DNA from: Actinomycetes bacterium | Lineage (GTDB): Bacteria > Actinomycetota > Acidimicrobiia > Acidimicrobiales > RAAP-2 | Length of the DNA stretch: 41,612 nt | Assembly: GCA_021828055.1 (NCBI GenBank) | Contig: JAKATH010000001.1 | Span: forward strand, 80,707 to 122,318 | Reading direction: 5' to 3' | Part shown: one piece after another, positions 17,723 to 24,595 of the stretch | How positions within the stretch are numbered: position 1 is the stretch's first letter | How the letters are laid out: every line of letters begins with the position of its first letter | Program-made: the position numbers and the translations under genes | Notes under the pieces: model-generated | What the model was told of the DNA's origin: nothing | Databases searched by the model: none | What the model saw: only the letters and a program-made list of their open reading frames with translations

Positions 17723-18195
17723 CCGCCTGACGCGGCATTGGGCGCGGGTGTGCGACCCGCTGCCGCGACGTGCGGAGCCGGCAGCACGACTCCGAGAGGG
17801 ACGTGCGCGAGCTGGCGCACCTGGGACGGCGACCTCATGTGGAGGGTGCCCTCGGCTACTGCCAGGATGCGCGAGGGGTTCTCCAGCTCGGCAAGGGCGA
17901 GCACCTCGCGCTGGTGGAGAAGCTGCGCCGATGTGATCTCGACCTGCAGGTTCGCGAGCCGGACCTGCCCCTGCGCGAGCTCGGCATGGCCGGCTACCAC
18001 GAACAGCAGGCTGCCGCTCACCAACGCTGCCGACGCGAGAGGAGCGAGCCTGCGGCGCCGGACGCGGCGCGTGCGCGGCGCGACGACCTCCAGCGGGGCT
18101 CGCCGGGCTTCTTCACCCTGCGCCGGTGGCGCTGCCTCGCGTGGTGCGACCCGCGCGCCAGCGACGGCCCGTGCGCGCTCCGCCCCGGTGCTCAC
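17719..18195 (-). CDS. ftsL: FtsL-type septum protein
   Basis: The product is 158 residues. A basic cytoplasmic tail (1-50) is followed by one membrane helix (about 55-73, LAPLASAALVSGSLLFVVAG) and a short coiled coil that begins AQGQVRLANLQVEITSAQ. The C-terminus is Pro/Ala-rich. FtsL forms a complex with FtsB and FtsQ that activates FtsW/FtsI. Sequence conservation in FtsL is low, so the call depends on topology and on its place between rsmH and ftsI. GTG 18195 overlaps the rsmH stop as GTGA, and the stop overlaps ftsI the same way. It is much shorter than the open frame, whose upstream part is an rsmH shadow. Confidence 0.85.
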   Translation of the reverse strand: MSTGAERARAVAGARVAPREAAPPAQGEEARRAPLEVVAPRTRRVRRRRLAPLASAALVSGSLLFVVAGHAELAQGQVRLANLQVEITSAQLLHQREVLALAELENPSRILAVAEGTLHMRSPSQVRQLAHVPLGVVLPAPHVAAAGRTPAPNAASGG

Positions 18196-19163
18196 GCGGC
18201 GGGTCTGCGCTGGATCGCGCGGAGCCTTGCGCTCTCCGCCCGATGGTTCCGTGCGACTTCGGCCGCCGACGGCTTGCGCGAGCCCCTGAACACGAGGTCG
18301 TGCTCGGGCCGCGCGCCGCACACGCAGGGCAGCCCGGGAGGGCAGGTGCAGCCGCCGGCGACTGCCTCGGCGAAGGCCGCCTTCACGAGGCGGTCCTCCC
18401 CTGAGTGGTACGAGATCACGACCAGCCTGCCTGCCGGCTTCAGCAGGCGCAGCGCGACCGGCAACGCCCGCGAGAGCTGAGCGAGCTCGTCGTTCACGGC
18501 GATCCGGAGCGCTTGGAAGACTCGGCGCGCGGGATGGCCGCGCCGGCGAGCAGGAGCCGGGACGGCTCTCTCCACGATCCCGGCGAGCTCGCTCGTTCGC
18601 GTGACCGGCCTCGCCAGGACGATCGCCCGCGCGATCCGCCTGGCGAGGCGTCCTTCGCCGTTGGCCACGAAGAGCGCCGAAAGCTCGTCGACGGTCGCGG
18701 TGTTCACCAGATCCGCTGCGCTCGGGCCGCCGGACGCGTCCATGCGCATGTCCAAGGGCGCCGAGGAGCGGTATGAGAAGCCGCGTTCGGGCCTGTCGAG
18801 CTGGGGCGAGCTCACGCCGAGATCGAAGAGGACGCCGGAGACCGTCGGCGACGGCGCAGAGGACTGCGGCCACGACGCCGGGTCGGATGCGACCTCGCCG
18901 AGGACTTCCTCCATGCGGTCGAAGGTCGCGTGCCGTACCGTCGCACGCCGCCCGAAGCGGGCGAGACGCAACCCGGACGCGGCCACCGCGTCCGGGTCGC
19001 GGTCGAGCGCCAGCACGCCGAGGTGCGCGTGCGCGTCGAGCAGCCCTGCGGCGTGCCCGCCGCCGCCCGCGGTGCCGTCGACCACCACGCCGGCGGGCAC
19101 CGGCCCGAAGAGCGAGACGACCTCGTCCAGCATGACGGGCTCGTGTGCGAACGTCTGGGTCAT
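18192..19163 (-). CDS. rsmH: 16S rRNA (cytosine-1402-N4)-methyltransferase RsmH/MraW
   Basis: The product is 323 residues. RsmH uses SAM to methylate N4 of C1402 in the ribosomal P site. The SAM motif DGTAGGGGHA lies near 29-38, DLGVSSPQLDRPERGFSY near 115, and a Cys-rich segment CTCPPGLPCVCG near 275, common in actinobacterial members. ATG 19163 has GAGGGG six bases upstream. That ribosome site is part of a 14-bp inverted repeat and could be masked in the mRNA. A 314-bp gap separates it from mraZ, much longer than other gaps in the operon. Confidence 0.96.
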   Translation of the reverse strand: MTQTFAHEPVMLDEVVSLFGPVPAGVVVDGTAGGGGHAAGLLDAHAHLGVLALDRDPDAVAASGLRLARFGRRATVRHATFDRMEEVLGEVASDPASWPQSSAPSPTVSGVLFDLGVSSPQLDRPERGFSYRSSAPLDMRMDASGGPSAADLVNTATVDELSALFVANGEGRLARRIARAIVLARPVTRTSELAGIVERAVPAPARRRGHPARRVFQALRIAVNDELAQLSRALPVALRLLKPAGRLVVISYHSGEDRLVKAAFAEAVAGGCTCPPGLPCVCGARPEHDLVFRGSRKPSAAEVARNHRAESARLRAIQRRPAA

Positions 19164-19164
19164 C

Positions 19165-19268
19165 TGCAGCCCCTCGACGAGCGAGGCTCCCCAAGGACGA
19201 GTCCCCAGGCGACCAGAGCAGAAGAGGGCGGAGAAGAAGTCTTCCACCGTGCCGGTCGAGGGGCTGCA
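19165..19268 (-). promoter_or_regulatory. Inverted repeat that can pair with the rsmH ribosome-binding site
   Basis: The sequence GTCGAGGGGCTGCA occurs once on the plus strand (19255-19268) and once on the minus strand just before the rsmH ATG (19178-19165). In the rsmH transcript the upstream arm is UGCAGCCCCUCGAC and the downstream arm contains the GAGGGG ribosome site, so a perfect 14-bp stem with a 76-nt loop can form and hide it. This is seen in sequence; a regulatory role is inference. Confidence 0.5.
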
Positions 19269-19415
19269 AATGGTCCAGCACAGCACAGGTGCCAAGGGAC
19301 GCTGTGGTGCGACGCGACGAGTGCCGGTGCAGAGCTCCTTTCTCTGCCTTTTTCCTTGCCCTTCAGTGCTTCCTTTGCTTCTTGTTCTTGTGCCTCTTGT
19401 GCCTCTTGCGCCTTG

Positions 19416-19450
19416 CCCGGCGGGGCCGCGCCCGCCGCGGCCCCGCCGGG
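19416..19450 (-). terminator. Strong GC hairpin downstream of mraZ (terminator or attenuator)
   Basis: A perfect 15-bp inverted repeat (CCCGGCGGGGCCGCG and its complement) with a 5-nt loop lies 27 nt after the mraZ stop. No U tract follows, which is common in very GC-rich actinobacteria. It would separate mraZ from rsmH transcription partly or fully. After it the transcript is unusually purine-rich. Confidence 0.55.
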
Positions 19451-19477
19451 AGTCACGTCGCCCGTCGTGCGGGCCAG

Positions 19478-19891
19478 TCAGTCCGCCTCGAGGAACCAAC
19501 GTTCCTCGGGGGCGACCCGCTCCTCCCACACCGCGGGGTTCCACAGCTCGATGCGGTCGATCGCGCCGTGCACGAGCACCTCCGCCTCCAACAACGCGAA
19601 CCCTCGCAGCCGCGCGGGGATGGCCATCCGGCCCTGCCGGTCGATCTCCACTTCGTACGAGCTCGCCGACCACAGACGGGCTCGGTTGCGTGCAGTCTTC
19701 CCCTCTGCGGCCTGCTGCTGCATGGCCTGCAGCTGACGCTGGAACTCCCCCGGCGTCCACAGCGCGAGGCAACCCTCCCGATGCTCGGTCAGGTAGCCGC
19801 CTCGCTCGAAGTCGGGACGGAACTTGGAGGGGAGGATGACCCTCCCCTTCGTGTCGAGCGAGTGCTCGTACCTGCCAACGAATGCCGCCAC
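19478..19891 (-). CDS. mraZ: MraZ, transcriptional repressor of the dcw cluster
   Basis: The product is 137 residues with two SpoVT/AbrB-like MraZ repeats. The first is FVGRYEHSLDTKGRVILPSK (4-23), the second YEVEIDRQGRMAIPARLRGF (about 79-98). MraZ forms a ring-shaped oligomer that binds spaced direct repeats in its own promoter and controls division genes. The start is GTG 19889-19891. It is the first gene of the division block, and boxes of the expected form lie directly upstream, overlapping the promoter, so autoregulation is likely. Confidence 0.95.
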   Translation of the reverse strand: MAAFVGRYEHSLDTKGRVILPSKFRPDFERGGYLTEHREGCLALWTPGEFQRQLQAMQQQAAEGKTARNRARLWSASSYEVEIDRQGRMAIPARLRGFALLEAEVLVHGAIDRIELWNPAVWEERVAPEERWFLEAD

Positions 19892-19943
19892 CAGCCCCGT
19901 TCCCGTCCCCGTCCACGACGCTCCTCAGCCTGCGCCCTGTGCT

Positions 19944-20005
19944 CCACGTCCCACCTGCGCTCCACTTCCAACCACTTCCCGCCACTTTACGCCTCACTCC
20001 TCCAC
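19944..20005 (-). promoter_or_regulatory. mraZ: Probable MraZ operator: spaced GTGG direct repeats
   Basis: On the minus strand AGTGG occurs at 19986-19982, 19976-19972 and 19966-19962, exactly 10 bp apart. Further GTGG boxes lie at 19954-19951 and 19947-19944, and one lies 20 bp upstream at 20005-20002, in phase. Known MraZ sites are TGGG/GTGG-type boxes separated by about 5 nt, so the 10-bp period fits. The boxes overlap the -10 element and the start site, the right place for repression. Confidence 0.7.
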
Positions 20006-20012
20006 CAGTCAA
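19984..20012 (-). promoter_or_regulatory. Sigma-A-type promoter of mraZ and the dcw block
   Basis: On the minus strand: -35 TTGACT (20012-20007), exactly 17 bp, -10 TAAAGT (19989-19984). The predicted start is near 19976, giving a leader of about 85 nt before the mraZ GTG. The -10 element runs straight into the first GTGG box. Confidence 0.7.
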
Positions 20013-20089
20013 CATTCCGGCTCCACTTGGCCTCCTTTCGAGGCTGCCGCGCTGACCGGCCCGGCTGCCGACCGGCCCACCGGCGGCGC

Positions 20090-20345
20090 GAGGCGGCGCG
20101 AAGCCGGCGTGAAGCCGGCGTGAGGTGAGCCGGCGCGAGCCGGCGTGAGATGAGCCGGCGCGAGCCGGCGTGAGATGAGCCGGCGTGAAGCCGGCGTGAG
20201 GTGAGCCGGCGCGAGCCGGCGTGAGATGAGCCGGCGCGAGCCGGCGTGAGATGAGCCGGCGCGAGCCGGCGTGAGATGAGCCGGCGTGAGATGAGCCGGC
20301 GCGAGGCGGCGCGAAGGCGGCGCGAAGCCGGCGCGAGCCGGCGCT
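20090..20345. repeat. Composite GCCGGC tandem array between the lipoate-ligase-like gene and mraZ
   Basis: About 250 bp made of two alternating units, GCCGGCGCGA (10 bp) and GCCGGCGTGAGATGA (15 bp), often joined as a 25-bp period. The palindrome GCCGGC occurs in nearly every unit, so any two units can pair as hairpins in RNA or single-stranded DNA. No credible gene lies in it. It separates the dcw promoter from the end of the neighbouring operon and may act as a terminator or insulator. Confidence 0.9.
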
Positions 20346-20363
20346 CCGCCTATCCGCGCACGG

Positions 20364-21056
20364 TCACGCCTGCACCACTTCCCAGGACGCGGGTTCGGGG
20401 AGCGCAGCGACCAATTGGTCGTGGCCCCACGACGCGACGCCCATGTCCCCCAGGCCGAGCGCTGCAGCCCGCAGCGTCCCGACGAGCGCGTGGCGCGTCG
20501 TCGACGGCAGGTCGAGAAGGTCGACGAGGGGCTCGGGGTCCCACCGGCGGTACGCACACCCGTGCACGAGCACCCCCTCGCGGCTGCGCCACTGGGCAAG
20601 GCCCACGACCTTGCGGCCTTCCCGCACCACCTCTCCGGGCCCGACGCCCGCGAAGCACACCATGTCGCTTCCGGGCGCTGGGATCGACGCTCCTCGGTGG
20701 ACGCTCAGGTCACCGGCCTCCCGGCGGAAGGCCGCGCCGAGAGCGCGTGCCCACCATTCTCCCGCGACGGCCGCGCTCGCTCGTGGCTCGACCGACCAGA
20801 GCGGGTCGTCACGCGGGACCCACAAATCCGCCCAGACCTGAGCGCCCGGGAGGAGGAGCACCGCTGCCCCTCCGCTCCGCCGCCGCACGACGGAGGCCCC
20901 GCAACGAGAAGCGCGGTCCGCGTCCACCACCGAGCTGGGCTGCGCGCTCCCGATGACGAGCACCACCTCGTCGACATCGCGCAGCACCACCCGGCGACCC
21001 GCGCTCCGGAACGGCTCGACGTCGAAGGCGCCCGAGATCTCGCGGGCCCCTGGCAC
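20364..21056 (-). CDS. Lipoate/biotin protein ligase family protein (LplA-like)
   Basis: The product is 230 residues. Two family motifs are present: RRRSGGAAVLLLPG (58-70), the substrate-binding loop usually written RRxSGGGAV, and GRKVVGLAQWRSREG (147-161) with the ligase lysine K149, followed by HGCAY. Such proteins activate lipoate or octanoate and attach it to a lysine of E2 or H proteins. The third Gly of the usual SGGG is Ala here. GTG 21056 begins two bases after the HNH gene stop, which suggests one operon. Which acyl group or target it uses cannot be told. Confidence 0.75.
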   Translation of the reverse strand: MPGAREISGAFDVEPFRSAGRRVVLRDVDEVVLVIGSAQPSSVVDADRASRCGASVVRRRSGGAAVLLLPGAQVWADLWVPRDDPLWSVEPRASAAVAGEWWARALGAAFRREAGDLSVHRGASIPAPGSDMVCFAGVGPGEVVREGRKVVGLAQWRSREGVLVHGCAYRRWDPEPLVDLLDLPSTTRHALVGTLRAAALGLGDMGVASWGHDQLVAALPEPASWEVVQA

Positions 21057-21058
21057 GC

Positions 21059-21565
21059 TCAGGAGGCTGCCGCCAGGTACGGCTCCCACAACGGGTCGAC
21101 CTCGGCGAGGTGGCGGAGCCGCCAGAGATGGCCGTCCGGCGCCCAGGGCTTGAACGACAGCGTCCAGCCCATCTCGGAGAGGAGCTGGTCCCCCTTCATC
21201 AGGTTGTCCCGCTTGCAGGATGCCACGACGTTGGTCCAGTCGTGTCGCCCCCCACGACTCCTCGGCACCACATGGTCGACGGTGTCGGCGGCCTGCGCAC
21301 AGTACGCACAGACGCCGCCGTCGCGGCGGAGCACCGCGCGTCTGGTGAGCGGGGGCGTGCGGGCCCAACGCGCAATGCGGACCATGCGCGAGAGCCGAAC
21401 GATCGCGGGCACCTCCACGCTCAGGTGCGCCGACCGGAACACTCGCCGCTCTGGCCTGAACGCGACCGCCTCTGCCCGCCCGTCCAGCATCAGCACGATC
21501 GCGCGTCGGTCGGAGACCAAGGCCAGCGGTTCGTACGTCATGTTGAGCAGGAGTACCCGCTCCAT
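21059..21565 (-). CDS. HNH endonuclease family protein
   Basis: The product is 168 residues. The N-terminal half begins MERVLLLNMTYEPL, typical of a widespread actinobacterial HNH protein; the HNH core is CAYC (about 88-91), TVDHVVPRSRGG, then NVVASCKRDNLMKGD. DHV supplies the catalytic His and N/H residues bind metal. The usual fourth zinc Cys (CxxC before N) appears as CKRD here. ATG 21565 begins the conserved N-terminus. These genes are housekeeping-like in actinobacteria and are not linked here to restriction or mobile genes; the biological substrate is unknown. Confidence 0.8.
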   Translation of the reverse strand: MERVLLLNMTYEPLALVSDRRAIVLMLDGRAEAVAFRPERRVFRSAHLSVEVPAIVRLSRMVRIARWARTPPLTRRAVLRRDGGVCAYCAQAADTVDHVVPRSRGGRHDWTNVVASCKRDNLMKGDQLLSEMGWTLSFKPWAPDGHLWRLRHLAEVDPLWEPYLAAAS

Positions 21566-21576
21566 GGTCTCGAAGG

Positions 21577-21852
21577 CTACCGGAGCGCGCGCACCGGACG
21601 GCGCCATCTTCTTCTGCACCACTGGAGAAACTCGCGCACGTCGTCGGGATCGGGAGCCGTGTCGCCCTCGCCTCCGTAGGCGGTCTCCATGCGAAAGCGC
21701 CAGTAGCCCGCGTCCGGCCACGGCGCTGGTGGCCATCTCCGCCACCACCCCACCGGCGCCAGGCGCACTGCCACCACCACCGCGACGGGCCACAGCTCGG
21801 GTCGGGCGGCGATCCCCCGCGCGACGCGGCAGAGGCCGTGCGGTCCGCTCAC
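21577..21852 (-). CDS. Small basic protein of unknown function
   Basis: The product is 91 residues. GTG 21852 overlaps the ROK kinase stop as GTGA, and the gene fills the gap before the HNH gene. The sequence is Trp/Pro/Arg-rich in the middle (LAPVGWWRRWPPAPWPDAGY), followed by a YGG motif and an acidic-then-basic end (PDPDDVREFLQWCRRRW). The segment around residues 17-30 is moderately hydrophobic. I know of no assigned function. The coupling and coherent composition make it a real gene. Confidence 0.7.
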   Translation of the reverse strand: MSGPHGLCRVARGIAARPELWPVAVVVAVRLAPVGWWRRWPPAPWPDAGYWRFRMETAYGGEGDTAPDPDDVREFLQWCRRRWRRPVRALR

Positions 21853-22781
21853 GAGCCGGCGAGCCACGTCTTGGACCCGAGCTCGGTCCCGCGGAACCCG
21901 ACGGCAGCCGCCCCGACGAGCGGCCCGTCGGCTCCGAGCGCTCCCGGCACGATCCTGGCGCGGGAGACGAATTCCAGACGCGCCCGCGCCGACAGCTCCC
22001 TTTGCGCCGCGGCGAAGAAGGGCGCGCCGAAGCCCAGCGCGACGGACCCGGAGACGACGGCGAGATCGAGGTCCAGCAGTGCCGCGACCGACGCGACCGC
22101 TCGTCCCACGAGCGTGCCCGTCCGCGCCACCACGTCGGGCGACGCCTCGGCTGGCGCGCTCTTGGTGAAGGCCTCGATCGCGATGCCAGAGGCCTCTGCC
22201 TCGAGGCACCCCCTGGCGCCGCACCTGCAGCGGCGTCCGTCGGGGACGACGACGACGTGGCCGACATGGCCCGCGTTGCCCAGCCGCCCGTCGAGGAGCC
22301 GCCCGTTCACCACGAGGCCGCCGCCCACGCCCGTCGAGACCACCATGGCGAGGTAGTCGTCAGAGCCCTTCGCGCTCCCGTACCTGCCCTCCGCGAGCGC
22401 CAGGGCCTTGGCGTCGTTGTCGACGAAGGTCGGCAACGCCGTCAACACCTCGAGCCGGCTGCGCAAGGGGAAATCCCGCCACCCGCGGATGTTGAGCGGC
22501 GAGACGGCGTCGCCGTGGTCGCGCATCGGCCCGCCGCAGCCCACGCCGCACGCCAGCGCGGCGCCTGCGAGCGAGTGCTCGAGCAACCCGCGCACCAGGA
22601 AGGCGAGCGCGACCCACACGCCCTCCGGGTCCGGCGTGGACGGCGTCGGCACCGTGCGCGCGGCGAAGATCCGGCCGTCGGCTCCCACGATCCCGGCTCG
22701 CAGCTTGGTGCCGCCGATGTCGACGGCCAGGACGTGCGCGGTGCTCAGCGGTCTCGCCGGAAGAAGTGCGAGCGGAACCAC
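21849..22781 (-). CDS. ROK-family sugar kinase (glucokinase-like)
   Basis: The product is 310 residues. The N-terminal phosphate loop is LAVDIGGTKLRAG (about 16-28). The ROK zinc motif CRCGARGCLE near residue 190, with the preceding GHV histidine, is intact. The VDNDAKALALAEG segment holds the catalytic Asp near 115. Proteins of this type phosphorylate glucose or other hexoses; the substrate is not certain. The start is awkward: GTG 22781 is the only standard in-frame codon near the domain and overlaps the DUF3040 gene by 37 bp, while CTG 22748 would give the 4-bp overlap common here. Confidence 0.88.
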   Translation of the reverse strand: MVPLALLPARPLSTAHVLAVDIGGTKLRAGIVGADGRIFAARTVPTPSTPDPEGVWVALAFLVRGLLEHSLAGAALACGVGCGGPMRDHGDAVSPLNIRGWRDFPLRSRLEVLTALPTFVDNDAKALALAEGRYGSAKGSDDYLAMVVSTGVGGGLVVNGRLLDGRLGNAGHVGHVVVVPDGRRCRCGARGCLEAEASGIAIEAFTKSAPAEASPDVVARTGTLVGRAVASVAALLDLDLAVVSGSVALGFGAPFFAAAQRELSARARLEFVSRARIVPGALGADGPLVGAAAVGFRGTELGSKTWLAGS

Positions 22782-23134
22782 TCCCTGGTGCCCTCGAGAG
22801 CTTGCACGATGCCGGCCGGCTGCTCCCCGGAGCGACGCGACCTCGTCAGGTCGTGCCAGCCCGCCCTCCCCAGCCGCCGCAAGTTCCGTTCGAACACGAC
22901 AGCCGAGCCGAACATCAGCGCGACGCCCGCGAGCCCGAGGACGACCGACTGCGAGTAGAAGGCGACGAGCACGGCGAGACCGGCGAGGAACCCGAGCGCC
23001 GCCCACTTGCACTGCCGGCCGGCGTGCCGGTAGACGGTCTTCGACCGCACGCGCTCCGCGAACCGCGGGTCCTCGCGGACGAGCGACTCTTCGAGCTCGG
23101 CCAGGATGCGCTGCTCGTGCTCAGACAGCGGCAC
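22745..23134 (-). CDS. DUF3040 membrane protein
   Basis: The product is 129 residues starting MPLSEHEQRILAELEESL, the signature opening of DUF3040. Two hydrophobic helices (about 43-62 and 64-82) follow. The C-terminus is basic. DUF3040 proteins are small actinobacterial membrane proteins often found near division or wall genes; their function is not known. GTG 23134 starts the gene. It leads the run of five minus-strand genes that ends with the lipoate-ligase-like gene. Confidence 0.88.
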   Translation of the reverse strand: MPLSEHEQRILAELEESLVREDPRFAERVRSKTVYRHAGRQCKWAALGFLAGLAVLVAFYSQSVVLGLAGVALMFGSAVVFERNLRRLGRAGWHDLTRSRRSGEQPAGIVQALEGTREWFRSHFFRRDR

Positions 23135-23156
23135 CGGCCCACCCTTCTTCCGCTTC

Positions 23157-23193
23157 GCCCTGCGGCCCCATGCCCTGCGGCCCCATGCCCTGC
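23157..23193. repeat. 15-bp tandem repeat upstream of the DUF3040 gene
   Basis: Two exact copies of GCCCTGCGGCCCCAT (23157, 23172) and a 7-bp partial copy. It lies in the 200-bp leader between the LapA-like gene and DUF3040, 20-60 bp before the DUF3040 start. Confidence 0.9.
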
Positions 23194-23285
23194 AGCACCT
23201 GCACGGTGAAGGACCTCCTCGCCCTTCCGCTCGGTGCGTCCGTGGTCACCGCGGCCATGGTCGCGCGAGCGCTCTTCGAGACCCG

Positions 23286-23291
23286 ATTCTA
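23286..23291 (-). promoter_or_regulatory. Possible -10 element for the DUF3040-ROK-HNH operon
   Basis: The minus strand reads TAGAAT, five of six matches to the sigma-A -10 consensus. The -35 region 17 bp upstream is poor. The predicted leader would be about 145 nt and would contain the 15-bp repeat. This is a weak call based on one element. Confidence 0.35.
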
Positions 23292-23334
23292 TGGCGCAGC
23301 GGTCCGCGCGACATCTCGCCCCGCCCCGGGGGGG

Positions 23335-23619
23335 TCAGCCGCCTCCCGGCTCACCGGCCCTGCGACGCCGCCGGAGCCAGGACCACAGGTTGGACGCCGC
23401 GGCTCCGAGGAAGCCCGAGATGACGATGACCACGATCAGCGGAGCACCGGCCGTCGACACCCAGAAGTGGATCTGCACGTCCTGCAGGTTCGCCACCGCG
23501 AACCAGATCAAGAGGACGAGGGCGACGCCGAACAGCACCAGCCGGGCGGGCCGGAGCTCCCGGCGCGACGGTTCATGGTCCGGGGGCTGAGCGCCCGGCA
23601 ACGTCGACTGGTCGTCCAT
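23335..23619 (-). CDS. LapA-domain (DUF1049) small membrane protein
   Basis: The product is 94 residues with two membrane helices (about 27-46 and 60-78). The pair is joined by NLQDVQIHFWVSTAGAP, and the end is Trp/Arg-rich, the usual form of LapA/DUF1049 proteins (LapA after an E. coli lipopolysaccharide assembly protein; in actinobacteria the role is unknown). ATG 23619 follows GGAGG at six-base spacing, which decides it over ATG 23631. Confidence 0.8.
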   Translation of the reverse strand: MDDQSTLPGAQPPDHEPSRRELRPARLVLFGVALVLLIWFAVANLQDVQIHFWVSTAGAPLIVVIVISGFLGAAASNLWSWLRRRRRAGEPGGG

Positions 23620-23666
23620 GGCCGCCTCCATCTCCAACTGGGATCCGGCTCGCTGGAATCCTCGCA

Positions 23667-24296
23667 CTAGCCTCCCAGACCCGCGACGCCCACGGGGCAC
23701 GCGACGCCGGTGCCCCCCAGCCCGCAGTAGCCGTTCGGGTTCGCGGCGAGGTACTGCTGGTGGTACGGCTCGGCGTAGTAGAAGGGGCCCGCGGGCTCGA
23801 TCTCCGTCGTGACGAGGCCGAACCCTGCCGCGCTCAGCCTCTCCTGGTAGGTCGCTCTCGCCGCCCGCGCCGCGGCGAGCTGCACGTCGGAGACGCCGTA
23901 GACGGCGGAGCGGTACTGGGTGCCGACGTCGTTCCCCTGCCGCATGCCCTGGGTCGGGTCGTGACCCTCGAAGAAGACCGCCAGAAGCTCCTCGTAGGAC
24001 GTCTTGGAGGCGTCGAAGACGCAGAGGACCGCCTCGGCGTGGCCGGTGAGCCCCGTACAGACCTCCTCGTAGGTGGGGTTCGGGGTGAAACCCCCGCTGT
24101 AGCCGACTGCGGTCGTGACCACGCCGTCGGTCTGCCAGAATTTGCGCTCCGCGCCCCAGAAGCAGCCCATGGCGAAGATCGCGTGCTCCGTCCCCTCCGG
24201 GAAGGGGGGCACGAGCGGCGAACCGAGCACGAGGTGCCGCTCAGGCACGGCCGTCGCCGCCTGCCGGCCGGCAAGCGCGCGCGCCGGATCCACCAT
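23667..24296 (-). CDS. msrA: Peptide methionine-S-sulfoxide reductase MsrA
   Basis: The product is 209 residues. MsrA reduces the S epimer of methionine sulfoxide in proteins. The catalytic Cys lies in [10 protein letters not shown] near residue 44; the QYRSAVYG and HQQYL motifs are present, and a resolving Cys pair appears in the tail ([12 protein letters not shown]). ATG 24296 has GGGAGGG upstream. It is divergent from egtB, so two oxidative-damage functions share a 299-bp intergenic region. Confidence 0.94.
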   Translation of the reverse strand: MVDPARALAGRQAATAVPERHLVLGSPLVPPFPEGTEHAIFAMGCFWGAERKFWQTDGVVTTAVGYSGGFTPNPTYEEVCTGLTGHAEAVLCVFDASKTSYEELLAVFFEGHDPTQGMRQGNDVGTQYRSAVYGVSDVQLAAARAARATYQERLSAAGFGLVTTEIEPAGPFYYAEPYHQQYLAANPNGYCGLGGTGVACPVGVAGLGG

Positions 24297-24595
24297 CTGG
24301 GCCCTCCCCCCGGCCGTCCTGCTCCCGAAGCTGCCCACCCGGCGGTCCTCCGTCCACGAGCGTCGACCTGCGGCGCCCGGAACCGGCCGCGCGGCACGCC
24401 CGTCCGCACCTTAGTGGCGACCCCCAGGGCCCCCGGCGCTGCGAAGGGCCGAGGGTCACAGAGCAGGGTCGGCGGCACGAATTCCGGGCGAAGGGATTAC
24501 GTTGGTTGGGCCCCCTCCTGGCGGGGGCACTGCCAGTGTTCGCACGGACCGCACACGACGAGCGCTCGTCGTCCACCGAAGGGACGGTGCGCGGC
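24297..24595. other. Divergent intergenic region between msrA and egtB
   Basis: About 300 bp without a credible gene. I looked for sigma-A and SigR-type promoters in both directions. A GGAAT lies at 24481-24485 region on the minus strand but has no GTT at the right spacing, so I do not call it. An in-frame GTG at 24587 is a possible alternative egtB start. Confidence 0.5.

Noticed and set aside
20090-20345. Possible CRISPR array
   Set aside because: The spacing is 10-25 bp with no unique spacers, so it is a tandem repeat, not a CRISPR.
23160-23310. Plus-strand fragment resembling the start of a PucR-type regulator (VKDLLALPLGASVV)
   Set aside because: Only about 30 residues look protein-like, then the frame becomes a shadow of the LapA-like gene; too short to support even a pseudogene.
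24460-24490. SigR-type promoter for msrA
   Set aside because: GGAAT is present on the minus strand but no GTT follows at 18-19 bp.
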